Shown here: piece by piece, positions 15,421 through 24,511 of the stretch | Position numbering within the stretch: position 1 is the stretch's first letter | How the letters are laid out: every line of letters begins with the position of its first letter | NCBI RefSeq assembly: GCF_009733795.1 | Contig: NZ_WNXX01000003.1 | Coordinates: 1 to 64,000 of the forward strand | DNA: 64,000 nt | Reading direction: 5' to 3' | Source of the DNA: Actinotalea caeni | GTDB taxonomy: Bacteria; Actinomycetota; Actinomycetes; Actinomycetales; Beutenbergiaceae | Notes under the pieces: generated by a model | Seen by the model: only the letters and a program-made list of their open reading frames with translations | Told to the model about the DNA's origin: nothing | Databases searched by the model: none | Made by a program: the position numbers and the translations under genes

Positions 15421-16745
15421 GGGACTCCTACGACGTCGTCGTCGTGGGCGGCGGGCCGGCCGGGTGGCCGGCGGCCACCCAGGCCGCGCGGCTCGGCGCC
15501 CGCACCCTGCTGCTGGAGAAGAACGGCGCCCTCGGCGGCACGACGACCGTGGCCGGCGTCGCGCTGCCTGGGCTCTTCCACGCTTGGGGGCAGCAGGTGA
15601 TCGCGGGCATCGGGTGGGACGTCGTGTCGCGCGCGGTCACCGAGGTCGGCGACACGCTGCCGGACTTCACGCAGTGGGAGGAGCCGCACTGGCGGCTGCA
15701 GATCCGGGTCGCCCCGGGCATCCTCGCGGCGCTCATCGACGAGGCCGTCATCGGCTCCGGCGCGGACCTGCTGCTGCACAGCATGGTCGGAGAGGTCCGC
15801 CGCGTCGACGACCGCTGGCACCTGACGGTCGCGACCAAGGAAGGGCTGCACGCCGTCACGGCCGACACGCTCGTCGACTGCACGGGCGAGGCCGACGTCG
15901 TCGCGCTCGCCGGGCTCCCCCGCCGCACCAACGCGAGGCGGCAGCCGGGGACGATCATGATGCGGCTGGAGGGCTACGACCTCGACGCCCTCGACGCCGA
16001 TGCGCTGCAGCGCGCCCACGCGGCCGCCGTCGAGCGGGGCGACCTCCAGCCGGCGGACCTCGCGCACAAGAGCGTGCGCTCCTTCCTCCGCGCGCACGGC
16101 GAGAACGCCACGCACGTCGTCGGCGTGCAGGGCGGCACCAGCGCAGACCGCACGGCCGCCGAGCTCGCCGGGCGGGCGCTGCTGCGCCGCGTGCTGCGGT
16201 TCCTGCGCTCGCAGCCCGGGCTCGAGAACATCCGGCTCGCCTGGACGGCGATGGAGACCGGGGTCCGCGAGAGCTGGTCGATCGAGGGCCACGAGACGAT
16301 CACCCTCGACGACTACGCCAGCGCTCGCGCCTGGCCCGACGCCCTGTGCTACTCGTTCTACCCGATCGACGTGCACCGGCCGGACGGCGACGGCATCGAC
16401 ATCCGGCCGCTGCCGTACGGCACGCTGCCGACGATCCCCCGCGGTGCCATGGTGCCGCGCGCCGGACGCCGCATCATCGTCGCCGGGCGAGCGATCAGCG
16501 GTGACCAGGAGGCCGCGTCCGCCTACCGCGTGCAGGCGTCCTCGATGGCGATGGGCCAGGCGGCCGGCGCCGTCGCGGCGCTCGGGGCGACGACCGGCCG
16601 GGACGTGCTCGACGTCCCGGTGCCGGAGGTCCACGAGGCGCTGCGCGCCCACGGCGCGATCGTGCCGGGCGACGTCGTCGTGCCGCCCCGGGCCGAGCAG
16701 ACCGACACGACCGATCCCGCGACGAGGCGAAGGAGAACGGCATGA
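15417..16745 (+). CDS. FAD-dependent oxidoreductase (FAD_oxidored type)
   Basis: A 442-residue flavoprotein. The FAD-binding fingerprint VVVGGGPAGWPAATQAARLG starts at residue 8 and LLLEKNGALGGTTT follows. A second FAD motif is near the C-terminus (IIVAGRAISGDQEAASAYR, ASSMAMGQAAG). This matches the FAD_oxidored group found in polysaccharide and rare-sugar loci, whose members oxidise sugar-derived substrates. It overlaps the IclR gene by GTGA and the binding-protein gene by ATGA, so it is expressed with the transporter and probably acts in the cytoplasm on the imported compound. The true substrate is unknown. Confidence 0.8.
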   Translation: MRDSYDVVVVGGGPAGWPAATQAARLGARTLLLEKNGALGGTTTVAGVALPGLFHAWGQQVIAGIGWDVVSRAVTEVGDTLPDFTQWEEPHWRLQIRVAPGILAALIDEAVIGSGADLLLHSMVGEVRRVDDRWHLTVATKEGLHAVTADTLVDCTGEADVVALAGLPRRTNARRQPGTIMMRLEGYDLDALDADALQRAHAAAVERGDLQPADLAHKSVRSFLRAHGENATHVVGVQGGTSADRTAAELAGRALLRRVLRFLRSQPGLENIRLAWTAMETGVRESWSIEGHETITLDDYASARAWPDALCYSFYPIDVHRPDGDGIDIRPLPYGTLPTIPRGAMVPRAGRRIIVAGRAISGDQEAASAYRVQASSMAMGQAAGAVAALGATTGRDVLDVPVPEVHEALRAHGAIVPGDVVVPPRAEQTDTTDPATRRRRTA

Positions 16746-18049
16746 CCACCACAGGGACGCACCTCCGGCGACGAGGCGTCGCCGCCGTGATCGCCGCGAC
16801 AGCGGCCGTCGCGCTCGCCGCGTGCAGCGGCTTCGTGAACTCCGACGACGGCGAGGAGGGTGACGGCACGGGGAGCGGCACCGTCTCGGCGTACGTCAAC
16901 ACCGAGCAGAGCGCCGGGCTGGCACCGCTGCTGGAGGGATTCGAGTCCGAGACCGGGCTGACGCTCGACGTCTCCTCGGCCAACACCGACGAGCTCAACC
17001 AGCAGCTGCGGGTGCAGCTGACCTCGGGCACGGCGGCGGACCTCATCCGGGTCTCGCCGGGCTACTCGAGCCCGGTTGCCGTCGGCGTGCTCGGCCAGGA
17101 GGGCGAGCTCGCCGACCTCTCCGACGCCGCCTGGGCCGACGACCTGACGCCGGACACGGCCTCGCTGGCGGACGTCGACGGCTCGGTCATGGCGTTCCCG
17201 GTGAGCCGCAACGCGATCGTCATGGCCTACAACCGTGAGGTCTTCGAGCAGGCCGGCGTCGAGGTGCCGACGACGTGGTCGGAGCTCCTCGCCGCGTGCG
17301 AGACGCTCGCCGCCGCGGGCGTGACCCCGATCGCCGCGCCGTTCCAGGGCGGCATCTACTTCCAGTTCTGGGTGTACGCGATGGCCTCGACGTTGGTCTA
17401 CCCGGTCGACCCCGAGATCGACGAGCGGATGCGCGCGGGCGAGACGACCTTCGTCGACAGCGCGGAGTGGAACGCCGCGTTCGCACGCATCGCGGAGCTG
17501 AACGACGCGGGCCACTTCTCCGACGGCATGCTCGGCATCCCGCCCGACCAGGGCCTGCAGGCCGTCGCGACCGGTGACGCCGCGATGGTGCTCATGGTCT
17601 CGGCCGGCCTGCCGCAGCTGTACGGCTACTCCGACGCGGGCGAGGAGGGGTTCGGCGTGTTCGCCGTGCCTGCCTCGGACGACGCCGGTGCGACGCACGT
17701 ACCCCTCGCACCCGACTTCCTCGCCGTCAACGCCGCCGCGAGCAACCCCGACGGTGCACGGCAGCTGCTGGACCACCTCGCCCAGCCAGAGAACGTCGAG
17801 GCCTACGCCAACGCGATGGGTGTCCTGCCCGGCCTCGGGGTGGAGGTGACGCTGGAGTCGACCGTCCTCGACCCGATCATGCCGCTGCTCGACGAGGGCC
17901 GCACGACCGGCTACGCGAACTACCTGTGGCCCAACGGCGACGTGCAGCAGACGATGCTGCAGTCGGGCCAGGAGTGGCTCGACGGGTCGATCACGACCGA
18001 GGAGCTCCTCGGCCAGATGGACGCCGAGTACGCCAAGGGCACGCCGTGA
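16742..18049 (+). CDS. Sugar ABC transporter substrate-binding lipoprotein
   Basis: A 435-residue family-1 solute-binding protein. The signal peptide ends in the lipobox LAACSG (Cys28). The mature region has typical ABC sugar-binder features: an early strand TVSAYVNTEQ, SANTDELNQQLRVQLTSGTA around residue 80-95, ADLIRVSPG, FPVSRNAIVMAYNREVFEQA and GVEVPTTWSEL. It captures the ligand at the membrane surface for the two permeases encoded next. The stops and starts of all neighbours overlap by four bases. Confidence 0.92.
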   Translation: MTTTGTHLRRRGVAAVIAATAAVALAACSGFVNSDDGEEGDGTGSGTVSAYVNTEQSAGLAPLLEGFESETGLTLDVSSANTDELNQQLRVQLTSGTAADLIRVSPGYSSPVAVGVLGQEGELADLSDAAWADDLTPDTASLADVDGSVMAFPVSRNAIVMAYNREVFEQAGVEVPTTWSELLAACETLAAAGVTPIAAPFQGGIYFQFWVYAMASTLVYPVDPEIDERMRAGETTFVDSAEWNAAFARIAELNDAGHFSDGMLGIPPDQGLQAVATGDAAMVLMVSAGLPQLYGYSDAGEEGFGVFAVPASDDAGATHVPLAPDFLAVNAAASNPDGARQLLDHLAQPENVEAYANAMGVLPGLGVEVTLESTVLDPIMPLLDEGRTTGYANYLWPNGDVQQTMLQSGQEWLDGSITTEELLGQMDAEYAKGTP

Positions 18050-18978
18050 CCCTTGACCCGGCTCGGCCGCAGGTCGGCCGATCCCGGGCCGCGCGCAGCC
18101 GTGGCCCCGGCCGCGGGATGCGCGTGCCCTACCTCTTCGTGGTGCCGGCGCTGCTGGCCTACGGAGCGGTGGTGCTCTACCCCACCGTGGCCGGCGGCTA
18201 CTACGCGTTCACCGACTGGGCGGGGCGGCGCGTCGCGCCCAGCGTCGTCGGGCTCGACAACTTCGTCGAGCTGCTCGGCGCGCCCGCCGCCCGCGCCGCC
18301 CTGCGCAACACGCTGGTCATCGCGGCCTCGACGACGGTGGTGCAGACCGTCGTCGGGCTCGCACTGGCCCTCGCGCTGCACTCCAGCCTTCGCTCGCGGC
18401 ACCTGCTGCGCACGCTGTTCTTCGCGCCCGCACTGCTGCCGCCGGTGATCGTTGGGTTCCTGTGGCAGTACATCCTGACGCCGGGTGGCCCGCTCAACGG
18501 GGCGCTCGCAGCCGTCGGGCTCTCCTCGCTCCAGCAGAACTGGCTGGGCGACGCCTCGATCGCGCTGGCGAGCGTCATCGGCGTCATCGTGTGGCAGAAC
18601 GCCGGACTCACGATGGTGATCTACCTCGCCGGTCTGCAGGGCGTCCCGGTCGAGCTGCTCGAGGCCGCCGAGATCGACGGCGCGAACCGGTGGCAGCGGC
18701 TGCGCCGCGTCACCGTCCCGCTGCTGATCCCGGCCACCACGATCGCGATGTCGCTGACCCTCATCGGCAGCCTCAAGCTGTTCGACCAGGTCTACGTGAT
18801 GACCGGCGGCGGCCCGGGCTACGCGACCGAGACGCTCTCGGTCGTCATGTACAAGGAGGCGTTCGTCTCCGGGCGCTACGGCTACGCCGCCGCGATCGCC
18901 CTGGTGCTGACGATGATCGTGTTCGCGTTCGCGCTGCTGCAGCTGCGCGGCCTGCGGCGCTTCCAGGTGGACGCGTGA
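18046..18978 (+). CDS. Sugar ABC transporter permease (MalF-type)
   Basis: A 310-residue inner-membrane permease. After a basic N-terminus (about 25 residues) there are six predicted membrane segments starting with PYLFVVPALLAYGAVVLYP. The cytoplasmic EAA loop that contacts the ATPase is EAAEIDGANRWQRLRRVTVP (about residues 205-224). The GTG start overlaps the binding-protein stop. It forms a heterodimer with the next permease. No ATPase gene is in the operon, so a shared MsmK/MalK-like ATPase encoded elsewhere is expected. Confidence 0.93.
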   Translation: MTLDPARPQVGRSRAARSRGPGRGMRVPYLFVVPALLAYGAVVLYPTVAGGYYAFTDWAGRRVAPSVVGLDNFVELLGAPAARAALRNTLVIAASTTVVQTVVGLALALALHSSLRSRHLLRTLFFAPALLPPVIVGFLWQYILTPGGPLNGALAAVGLSSLQQNWLGDASIALASVIGVIVWQNAGLTMVIYLAGLQGVPVELLEAAEIDGANRWQRLRRVTVPLLIPATTIAMSLTLIGSLKLFDQVYVMTGGGPGYATETLSVVMYKEAFVSGRYGYAAAIALVLTMIVFAFALLQLRGLRRFQVDA

Positions 18979-19859
18979 CCGCCGCGACCGGGGCCGCCGT
19001 GGGTCGTGGCACCGTCCGCGACGCACCGCGACGGCGGCGGGGCTCTCCGCTCCGGCGGCTCGCCGCCGAGCTGGGGATGATCGCCGTCGCGCTGGTGTTC
19101 CTGTTCCCGTTCTACGTGTTCCTCGCGGTCGCGCTGAAGACGCCGGCGGACCTGGCGGCCTCGCCCCTGGCCTTCCCGACCGACCCGGCGCTGCAGAACG
19201 TCGCCGACGCGTGGAGCCGCGGCGACCTGGGTCAGGCGCTGACCAGCTCGGCGGTGGTGACCGGTCTGAGCGTCGCGGGGCTCGTGCTCCTCGGGTCGAC
19301 CGCCGCCTACCTGCTGGCGCGGCGCGCTCAGCGGCTCTCGCTCGCTCTCTACCTGCTGTTCCTGCTCGGGCTCATGATCCCTCTGCAGCTCGGGATGGTG
19401 CCGCTCTACCAGCTGATGCGCGACGCGAACCTGCTGCAGACCTACACCTCGCTGATCATCTTCGAGGTCGGGCACCAGCTGCCGCTGGTCGTGTTCCTCT
19501 ACACGGGCTTCCTGCGCGCGCTCCCCCGCGAGTACGAGGAGGCGGCTCGGGTCGACGGCGCGGGCCCGCTGACGACGTTCCGGCGGATCGTGCTGCCGCT
19601 GCTGCGGCCGATCACCGGCACCGTGGTGATCCTATCGTCGATCAACATCTGGAACGACTTCCTGACCCCGCTGCTCTACGTCGGCGGCAGCGCGCAGCAG
19701 ACGCTGCCCGTCGCGATCTTCGCCTTCCGCGGCGAGTTCGCCAGCCAGTGGCAGATCATCTTCGCTGGCATGGGCATCGCGATCGCCCCGATCCTGCTCG
19801 TCTACTTCCTGCTCCAGAAGTACGTCATCAAGGGCTTCGCCAGCGGCATCAAGGGCTGA
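18975..19859 (+). CDS. Sugar ABC transporter permease (MalG-type)
   Basis: A 294-residue permease, partner of the preceding one. Membrane segments begin with LGMIAVALVFLFPFYVFLAV. The EAA loop is EEAARVDGAGPLTTFRRIVL, and the protein ends with the MalG-like C-terminus FLLQKYVIKGFASGIKG. The GTG start overlaps the previous stop (GTGA). The Tat-exported protein gene follows after 23 bases with its own GAGGGAGGA ribosome-binding site. Confidence 0.94.
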   Translation: MTAATGAAVGRGTVRDAPRRRRGSPLRRLAAELGMIAVALVFLFPFYVFLAVALKTPADLAASPLAFPTDPALQNVADAWSRGDLGQALTSSAVVTGLSVAGLVLLGSTAAYLLARRAQRLSLALYLLFLLGLMIPLQLGMVPLYQLMRDANLLQTYTSLIIFEVGHQLPLVVFLYTGFLRALPREYEEAARVDGAGPLTTFRRIVLPLLRPITGTVVILSSINIWNDFLTPLLYVGGSAQQTLPVAIFAFRGEFASQWQIIFAGMGIAIAPILLVYFLLQKYVIKGFASGIKG

Positions 19860-19882
19860 GCCGCAACCCGAGGGAGGACCCC

Positions 19883-21838
19883 ATGTCACCGCGCACGACT
19901 CGACGCACCCTGCTGATCGGCGGCCTGAGCGCGGCGGCTGGCGCGCTCGTCGGCCGACCACCCGCCCTGGCGGCGCCGCTGCGGCCCGGGCGCGGCCCGG
20001 CGGCGACCGGACCGTTGCCACGCGTCGCCGCGCTCCCCCACCCGCCCGACCGCACCGCGTTCGAGCCGCACGAGCAGCGGTTCGCGGCCTACCTCGTGAC
20101 GCTCGCGGCGATGGCGAACGACATCGACGACTCCGACACCGAGCTCCGCGGCTACCAGGTGGGCGGCTGGTGGCGCACCCCGAGCGAACCCTTCAACGCC
20201 CGCATCAGCGAGCACGTCGCGACCTACGCGTGGTTCCTCACGGCCGAGCGAACATGGAACCCCTATCGCGGCGACGACGCGCTCGCGGCGCGGCTGGACG
20301 CGGCGATCGACTACTACGTGCGGCTCCAGCACGACGACGGCTCGTGGCCCGAGTACGCGCCCGACGAGCACTCCCGCGCCGCCACCGCCTTCGCGCTCGG
20401 CTACCTGTCGAAGACCCTCGCACGGCTGCGAGACGCCGACCTGCTGCCTGAGCGCCGTCCGGAGATCTCGGCCGCGCTCCGTCGGGCGGCCACGTGGTTC
20501 CTCGACCCCGCCAACGAGGGCGTCTGGACCGGAGACGTGCTCGAGTTCGCCAACCAGCCGGCGGCCGGGCTGGCCGGCGCGGCCAAGGCGCTCGCGCTCG
20601 ACCCGGACCCGGGTCTGCAGGCGCTCCTCGAGGACCGGGTGCAGTACTTCGTCGCGCACGCCCAGAGCCCGGCCGGGTTCCTCTACGAGCCCCGCGGCAT
20701 GGACATCGCGTACAACCTCAACGTCACCCTCACCGAGCTGCACGAGCTGCACGTCGAGCTCGGTCGACCGGTGATGCTCCCGACCGTGCGGCGGCTCGCC
20801 GAGTGGCTGCGGTACACGGTGGCGCCCGAGCCCGACGGCGCCGGGCTGATCTGCTTCGCCTCCGGCGCTGCTCGGACGCCGATGGACGTCCTCGACGCCG
20901 TCACGCTGGACCGCCAGCAGCGTGACCTGGGCTCGGTGTTCTCGCGCCAGGTGCCGGACCTCGCCGTCTTCTACCCGGCGGCCGAGGACCGTGCAGCACA
21001 GCGGTCCGCCTGGGCGTCGGACCCGGCACCCGTGCCGCCGCTGGCACCCGGCGACACCAACCCGCGGATACCCGCGAACATCCCGTACGGCGAGCGGTAC
21101 CCGGCACGACGACAGCGCGACGCGGCGCTACGACGGCTCCCAGCGGTGCGCCGCTCCCGGTTCACGGAGCTGCGGACCGACCCGCAGGGCCAGCACTACC
21201 TGTTCGTGCGACGTCCTGGGTACTACCTGCCGGCGTTCCTCGGCACGCGTCCGAACCAGGTGGTGCGGGCAGGTCTGGGGCTCCTGTGGCACCCGGAGGT
21301 CGGGACGTTCGTGCACGGCGCGCAGAGCTCGAACGAGTGGTGCTGGGCGACCGTGCTCCCCAACGGCGGCACCGACGGTGCGGCGGACCTCGCGGTGACC
21401 TACTACGACGGCCCCGCCGACGACGGCTCCGTCGTCGAGCCGGAGGACGTCGGCGGGGTACGCGGCGACCTCGGGCTGCGGTGGACCACCGGCGGCGGCA
21501 ACGTCACGACCTCGGTGCTGCTGCGCGACGACGGTCTCGACCGGGAGGTCGCCACGACGATGGACGGCGTCGAGCAGGTCCCGCTCGTGCTGCTCGACGA
21601 CGACGTCGTCTCCTGGTCGGACGGCACCACGGCCGGACGCGGCACGACGGCGACAGCGGTGGCGTCGGGCATCTCCGTGCACCGTCGCGGCGTGACCCTG
21701 ACGATCACGTGGGACGACGCCGTCGAGGCGACGGTGGAGCCCACACCGCGCGTGCTCTTCGCCGACGGGTCCCGTCGTTGCCACGTGCTGCGGGTGCCGC
21801 ACGGTCTCGCCGGGCGGTTCCGCTACACCCTGGGCTGA
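19883..21838 (+). CDS. Tat-exported protein of unknown function, toroid plus beta-sandwich layout
   Basis: A 651-residue exported protein. The twin-arginine signal (TTRRTLLIGGLSAAAGA, RR at 7-8) ends near ALA-AP (about residue 30). Residues 50-420 are helical and rich in aromatic surface patches (AAIDYYVRLQHDDGSWPEY, GVWTGDVLEFANQPAAGLAG), recalling the (alpha/alpha) toroids of polysaccharide lyases and unsaturated-uronyl hydrolases. Residues 440-651 are beta-rich, like the C-terminal sandwich of heparinase-type lyases. I cannot assign a family or catalytic residues. Being the last gene of the IclR-ABC operon, it may trim or release the oligosaccharide that the transporter imports. Confidence 0.7.
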   Translation: MSPRTTRRTLLIGGLSAAAGALVGRPPALAAPLRPGRGPAATGPLPRVAALPHPPDRTAFEPHEQRFAAYLVTLAAMANDIDDSDTELRGYQVGGWWRTPSEPFNARISEHVATYAWFLTAERTWNPYRGDDALAARLDAAIDYYVRLQHDDGSWPEYAPDEHSRAATAFALGYLSKTLARLRDADLLPERRPEISAALRRAATWFLDPANEGVWTGDVLEFANQPAAGLAGAAKALALDPDPGLQALLEDRVQYFVAHAQSPAGFLYEPRGMDIAYNLNVTLTELHELHVELGRPVMLPTVRRLAEWLRYTVAPEPDGAGLICFASGAARTPMDVLDAVTLDRQQRDLGSVFSRQVPDLAVFYPAAEDRAAQRSAWASDPAPVPPLAPGDTNPRIPANIPYGERYPARRQRDAALRRLPAVRRSRFTELRTDPQGQHYLFVRRPGYYLPAFLGTRPNQVVRAGLGLLWHPEVGTFVHGAQSSNEWCWATVLPNGGTDGAADLAVTYYDGPADDGSVVEPEDVGGVRGDLGLRWTTGGGNVTTSVLLRDDGLDREVATTMDGVEQVPLVLLDDDVVSWSDGTTAGRGTTATAVASGISVHRRGVTLTITWDDAVEATVEPTPRVLFADGSRRCHVLRVPHGLAGRFRYTLG

Positions 21839-21854
21839 GGCTCGGGCTCAGCCC
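21832..21854. terminator. Bidirectional hairpin between convergent genes
   Basis: Perfect 8-bp inverted repeat GGGCTGAG / CTCAGCCC with a 7-base loop. It contains the stop codons of both the Tat-exported protein gene (plus) and plsC (minus), so it can end both transcripts. Confidence 0.55.
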
Positions 21855-22558
21855 CGGTGCGGCCGCCGGACGAAGGGCGTCGCGGGCGGCTGCTCGCCCC
21901 GGATCTGCGCGAGCTGCTCGGTGATGCGGCGCATGATGCGGTCGGTCGCCTCCTGCCAGGCGGCGGGGTCGTCGGCGCGGTCGAGCAGGTCGCCGAGGTC
22001 GACCGGCGGGCCGGCGACGACGTCGGAGGGTGTCGGCGGGAACGGGCGGAAGCCGGTGCCGATCGGCGGGATGACGCGGTGGGCGCCCCACTGCGCGACC
22101 GGCACCACCGTCGCGCCGGTGCGCAGCGCGAGCCGGGCGGCGCCGGTCTTGGCGGTCATCGGCCACAGGTCGGGGTCCTGCGTCGTGGTGCCCTCCGGGT
22201 AGAGCAGGACGGCGTCGCCCTCGGCGAGCGCCTGCTCGGCCGCCTCCAGCGCGGCGGCCGCACCTGCGGTCTCGCGGTGCACCGGGACCGCCCGCACCTG
22301 TCGCACCACCCAGCCGACCACAGGGAACCGCCACAGCGACTCCTTGGCGAGCACACGCGGGTAGACGCCGTTGTCGACGAGGAAGTGCACGAGCGTGAAC
22401 GGGTCGAACACCGACAGGTGGTTCGCGACGACGACGAACGGGCCGTCGGGCAGGTGCTCCGCCCCGCGCCAGCGCCGTGGTCGCGTGATCAGCGACACCA
22501 GCGGCCGCAGCAGCGCCACGACGGTGCGGTAGACCCACGGCGGTCTCGGACGGCTCAC
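21848..22558 (-). CDS. 1-acyl-sn-glycerol-3-phosphate acyltransferase family protein
   Basis: A 236-residue PlsC-type membrane acyltransferase of phospholipid synthesis. The catalytic HX4D motif is NHLSVFDPF (about residue 50), with RVLAKESLW, VPVHRE and the glycerol-phosphate motif LLYPEGTTT further on. An ATG nine bases upstream (22567) is possible, but the GTG at 22558 has TAGCAT exactly seven bases before it and no Shine-Dalgarno, the same arrangement as recG, so I prefer the GTG. The acyl donor and exact acceptor are not readable. Confidence 0.88.
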   Translation of the reverse strand: MSRPRPPWVYRTVVALLRPLVSLITRPRRWRGAEHLPDGPFVVVANHLSVFDPFTLVHFLVDNGVYPRVLAKESLWRFPVVGWVVRQVRAVPVHRETAGAAAALEAAEQALAEGDAVLLYPEGTTTQDPDLWPMTAKTGAARLALRTGATVVPVAQWGAHRVIPPIGTGFRPFPPTPSDVVAGPPVDLGDLLDRADDPAAWQEATDRIMRRITEQLAQIRGEQPPATPFVRRPHRG

Positions 22559-22565
22559 CGGCGCC

Positions 22566-22571
22566 ATGCTA
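22566..22571 (-). promoter_or_regulatory. -10 element (TAGCAT) before the plsC-like gene
   Basis: TAGCAT ends seven bases before the GTG at 22558 and overlaps the alternative ATG, which argues for the GTG start. Confidence 0.4.
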
Positions 22572-22589
22572 GGGCCGCGGGGGCGCCTC

Positions 22590-23198
22590 CTAGAGCCACC
22601 CGCGCTCGCGCGCCACCCGGACCGCCTCGTGCCGGTTGGCCACGCCGAGCTTGGCGACGGCGGCCGAGAGGTAGTTGCGCACCGTCCCGGGCGAGAGGTG
22701 GGCCCGTGCCGCGATCTCCTCGACCGGGGCGCCGTCGGCGGCGAGCTCGAGCACGTCGCTCTCGCGCGCGGTCAGCGGGCTGGCCCCGGCCGCGATCGCC
22801 TCGGCGGCCAGCTCGGGGTCGACGTAGCGGCCGCCGCGGTGCACCGTGCGCACCGCCTCGGCGAGCACCTGCGCCGACGACGTCTTCGGCAGGAAGCCGC
22901 GCACACCGGTCTCCAGCGCACGCCGCAGGTACCCCGGCCTACCGTGGCTGGTGACGATGACGCTGCCGCACGAGGGCAGCTCGGCCGCGAGCCGCTCGGC
23001 GACCTCGAGCCCGTCCAGCCCGGGCATCTGCAGGTCGAGCAGCGCGACGTCGGGCTGGTGGCGCAGCGCGGCCGCGAGCGCCTCGTCCCCGGAGCCGGCG
23101 ACCGCGACCACCTCGAGGTCGTCCTGCAGCGCGAGCAGCGCCGCGACGGCGTCGCGGATCAGCGTCTCGTCGTCGGCGAGCAGCACCCTGATCGTCAT
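22590..23198 (-). CDS. NarL/LuxR-family response regulator (DesR-like)
   Basis: A 202-residue two-component regulator. The receiver domain has the acidic pair (LLADDE, 7-11), the phosphoacceptor Asp55 in LLDLQMPG, and the lysine in FLPKTSS. The C-terminal LuxR-type HTH begins at LTARESDVLELAADG and includes LSPGTVRNYLSAAVAKLG. Its ATG overlaps the stop of the kinase gene (ATGA). With the kinase it forms a DesKR-like pair next to an ABC-2 exporter. The palindrome CATGAC-GGAT-GTCATG upstream of that exporter is a plausible target. Confidence 0.93.
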   Translation of the reverse strand: MTIRVLLADDETLIRDAVAALLALQDDLEVVAVAGSGDEALAAALRHQPDVALLDLQMPGLDGLEVAERLAAELPSCGSVIVTSHGRPGYLRRALETGVRGFLPKTSSAQVLAEAVRTVHRGGRYVDPELAAEAIAAGASPLTARESDVLELAADGAPVEEIAARAHLSPGTVRNYLSAAVAKLGVANRHEAVRVARERGWL

Positions 23199-24409
23199 GC
23201 GGGGTCGCCTCCCAGGGCGGTCATCGGCACGGTCGCCTCGACGACGAACGTCCCGTCGTCGGAGGTGGCGGTCAGCGCGCCGCCGCGCGCACCGAGCCGC
23301 TCGCGCAGGCCGCGCAGCCCGCTGCCACCGGCGGGCACGGTCGGCTCGTCGGGGGCGCCGTCGTTCACGACCCGCACCCGGCAGACGTCGCCGGCGACCC
23401 GCACGTCGATGTCGCAGCGCGTGGCGTGGGCGTGCCGGACGACGTTGGTGACGGCCTCGCGCACCACCCAGGCGACGGCCTCGGCGACCGGTGCGGGCAG
23501 CTGCAGCCCCTCCCCGGCGACGCGGCACTCGATCGCCGCCGAGCGCAGCAGCGCTCGCGCACCGGCGATCTCGGTGTCGAGGTCGGCGGAGCGGTAGCCC
23601 TGCACGAGCTCGCGCACCTCCCGCAGGGTCTCGTGCGCGATGCGCCTCACCTCGAGCATCTCCTCCGGACCCCGCGCGTCACCCCGCTCGGCGAGGGCCG
23701 CGGCCAGCTCGCTCTTGACCGCGACGGTCGACAGCGCGCGACCGAAGGTGTCGTGCAGGTCCCGCGAGAACCGCAGCCGCTCCTCCGCCACCGCGAGCCT
23801 GGCCGCCGTCCGCCGTGCGTCGTCGAGCTCCCACACGACCGCGAGCATCCAGACGCTGAGCCGGCACGAGATCGCGATGCCGCTGATGCTGAACGTCGCG
23901 ACGACGAGGGTCGGGACCACCGCGCCGGCGGGCTGCCCCACCGCGAGCTGCAGCCCCGCCGCGACCGCACCGCTGGCGAGCGCGAGGCCCACCAGCGTCC
24001 ACAGCCGCGCGGGCAGCGGCGTCACCGCCATCACAGCCCCGCCGAGCGGCACCAGGATCCCGATGCCGAGCCCCTCGGTCGGCCCCGGGAAGCCCAGCAC
24101 CGCGACGGCGACGGTGGCGACCGTCGTGACCGCGAGCCACCGCAGCCGGGTCGTCGGCCACGCCGCCCCGCCGCTGTACACCCGCATCGACGGGACGAAC
24201 ACCCGGGCCGCCAGCACCGTGTGCACCAGCACCAGCACCAGGTAGGCGGCCGGCCCGGGCCCGTCCCAGGACGTGGCGTTGGCGACGAGCGACAGCGCCG
24301 CGAACGGCAGGAGCGCGAAGACCGTGTAGATCGTCCAGCGGGTCATCACCTCGAACCGCTCGGGGTCGCTGCGACCGAGCCACCGGGCAGCCGCGGGCGT
24401 GGTCGTCAC
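23195..24409 (-). CDS. Sensor histidine kinase (HisKA_3, DesK-like)
   Basis: A 404-residue membrane kinase. Five to six membrane segments occupy residues 25-195, with no large external domain, suggesting that it senses the membrane or a transporter. The phosphorylated His219 lies in FSRDLHDTFG and is followed by the DHp helix. The ATPase domain shows VREAVTNVVRHAHA (N box) and GGSGLRGLRERLGARGG (G2). A TAGGTT six bases before the GTG start indicates its own leaderless promoter, separate from the exporter. It overlaps the response regulator by ATGA. Confidence 0.93.
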   Translation of the reverse strand: MTTTPAAARWLGRSDPERFEVMTRWTIYTVFALLPFAALSLVANATSWDGPGPAAYLVLVLVHTVLAARVFVPSMRVYSGGAAWPTTRLRWLAVTTVATVAVAVLGFPGPTEGLGIGILVPLGGAVMAVTPLPARLWTLVGLALASGAVAAGLQLAVGQPAGAVVPTLVVATFSISGIAISCRLSVWMLAVVWELDDARRTAARLAVAEERLRFSRDLHDTFGRALSTVAVKSELAAALAERGDARGPEEMLEVRRIAHETLREVRELVQGYRSADLDTEIAGARALLRSAAIECRVAGEGLQLPAPVAEAVAWVVREAVTNVVRHAHATRCDIDVRVAGDVCRVRVVNDGAPDEPTVPAGGSGLRGLRERLGARGGALTATSDDGTFVVEATVPMTALGGDPA

Positions 24410-24415
24410 GGCCTC

Positions 24416-24421
24416 AACCTA
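24416..24421 (-). promoter_or_regulatory. -10 element (TAGGTT) before the histidine kinase gene
   Basis: TANNNT match six bases before the GTG start; no Shine-Dalgarno follows. Confidence 0.4.
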
Positions 24422-24511
24422 TCGACGCCGGTCGGGCACCGCCGGGGAGGGTCGTCCGAGGCCGGCCCCGGCCCGCCCCGACGGCACGGCGGCCCGTGGT
24501 CGAGGTCGCCA

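Noticed and set aside
19883-21838. Naming the exported protein a heparinase or hyaluronate lyase
   Set aside because: Only the overall layout suggests it. I could not find the catalytic Asn/His/Tyr pattern of any lyase family with confidence.
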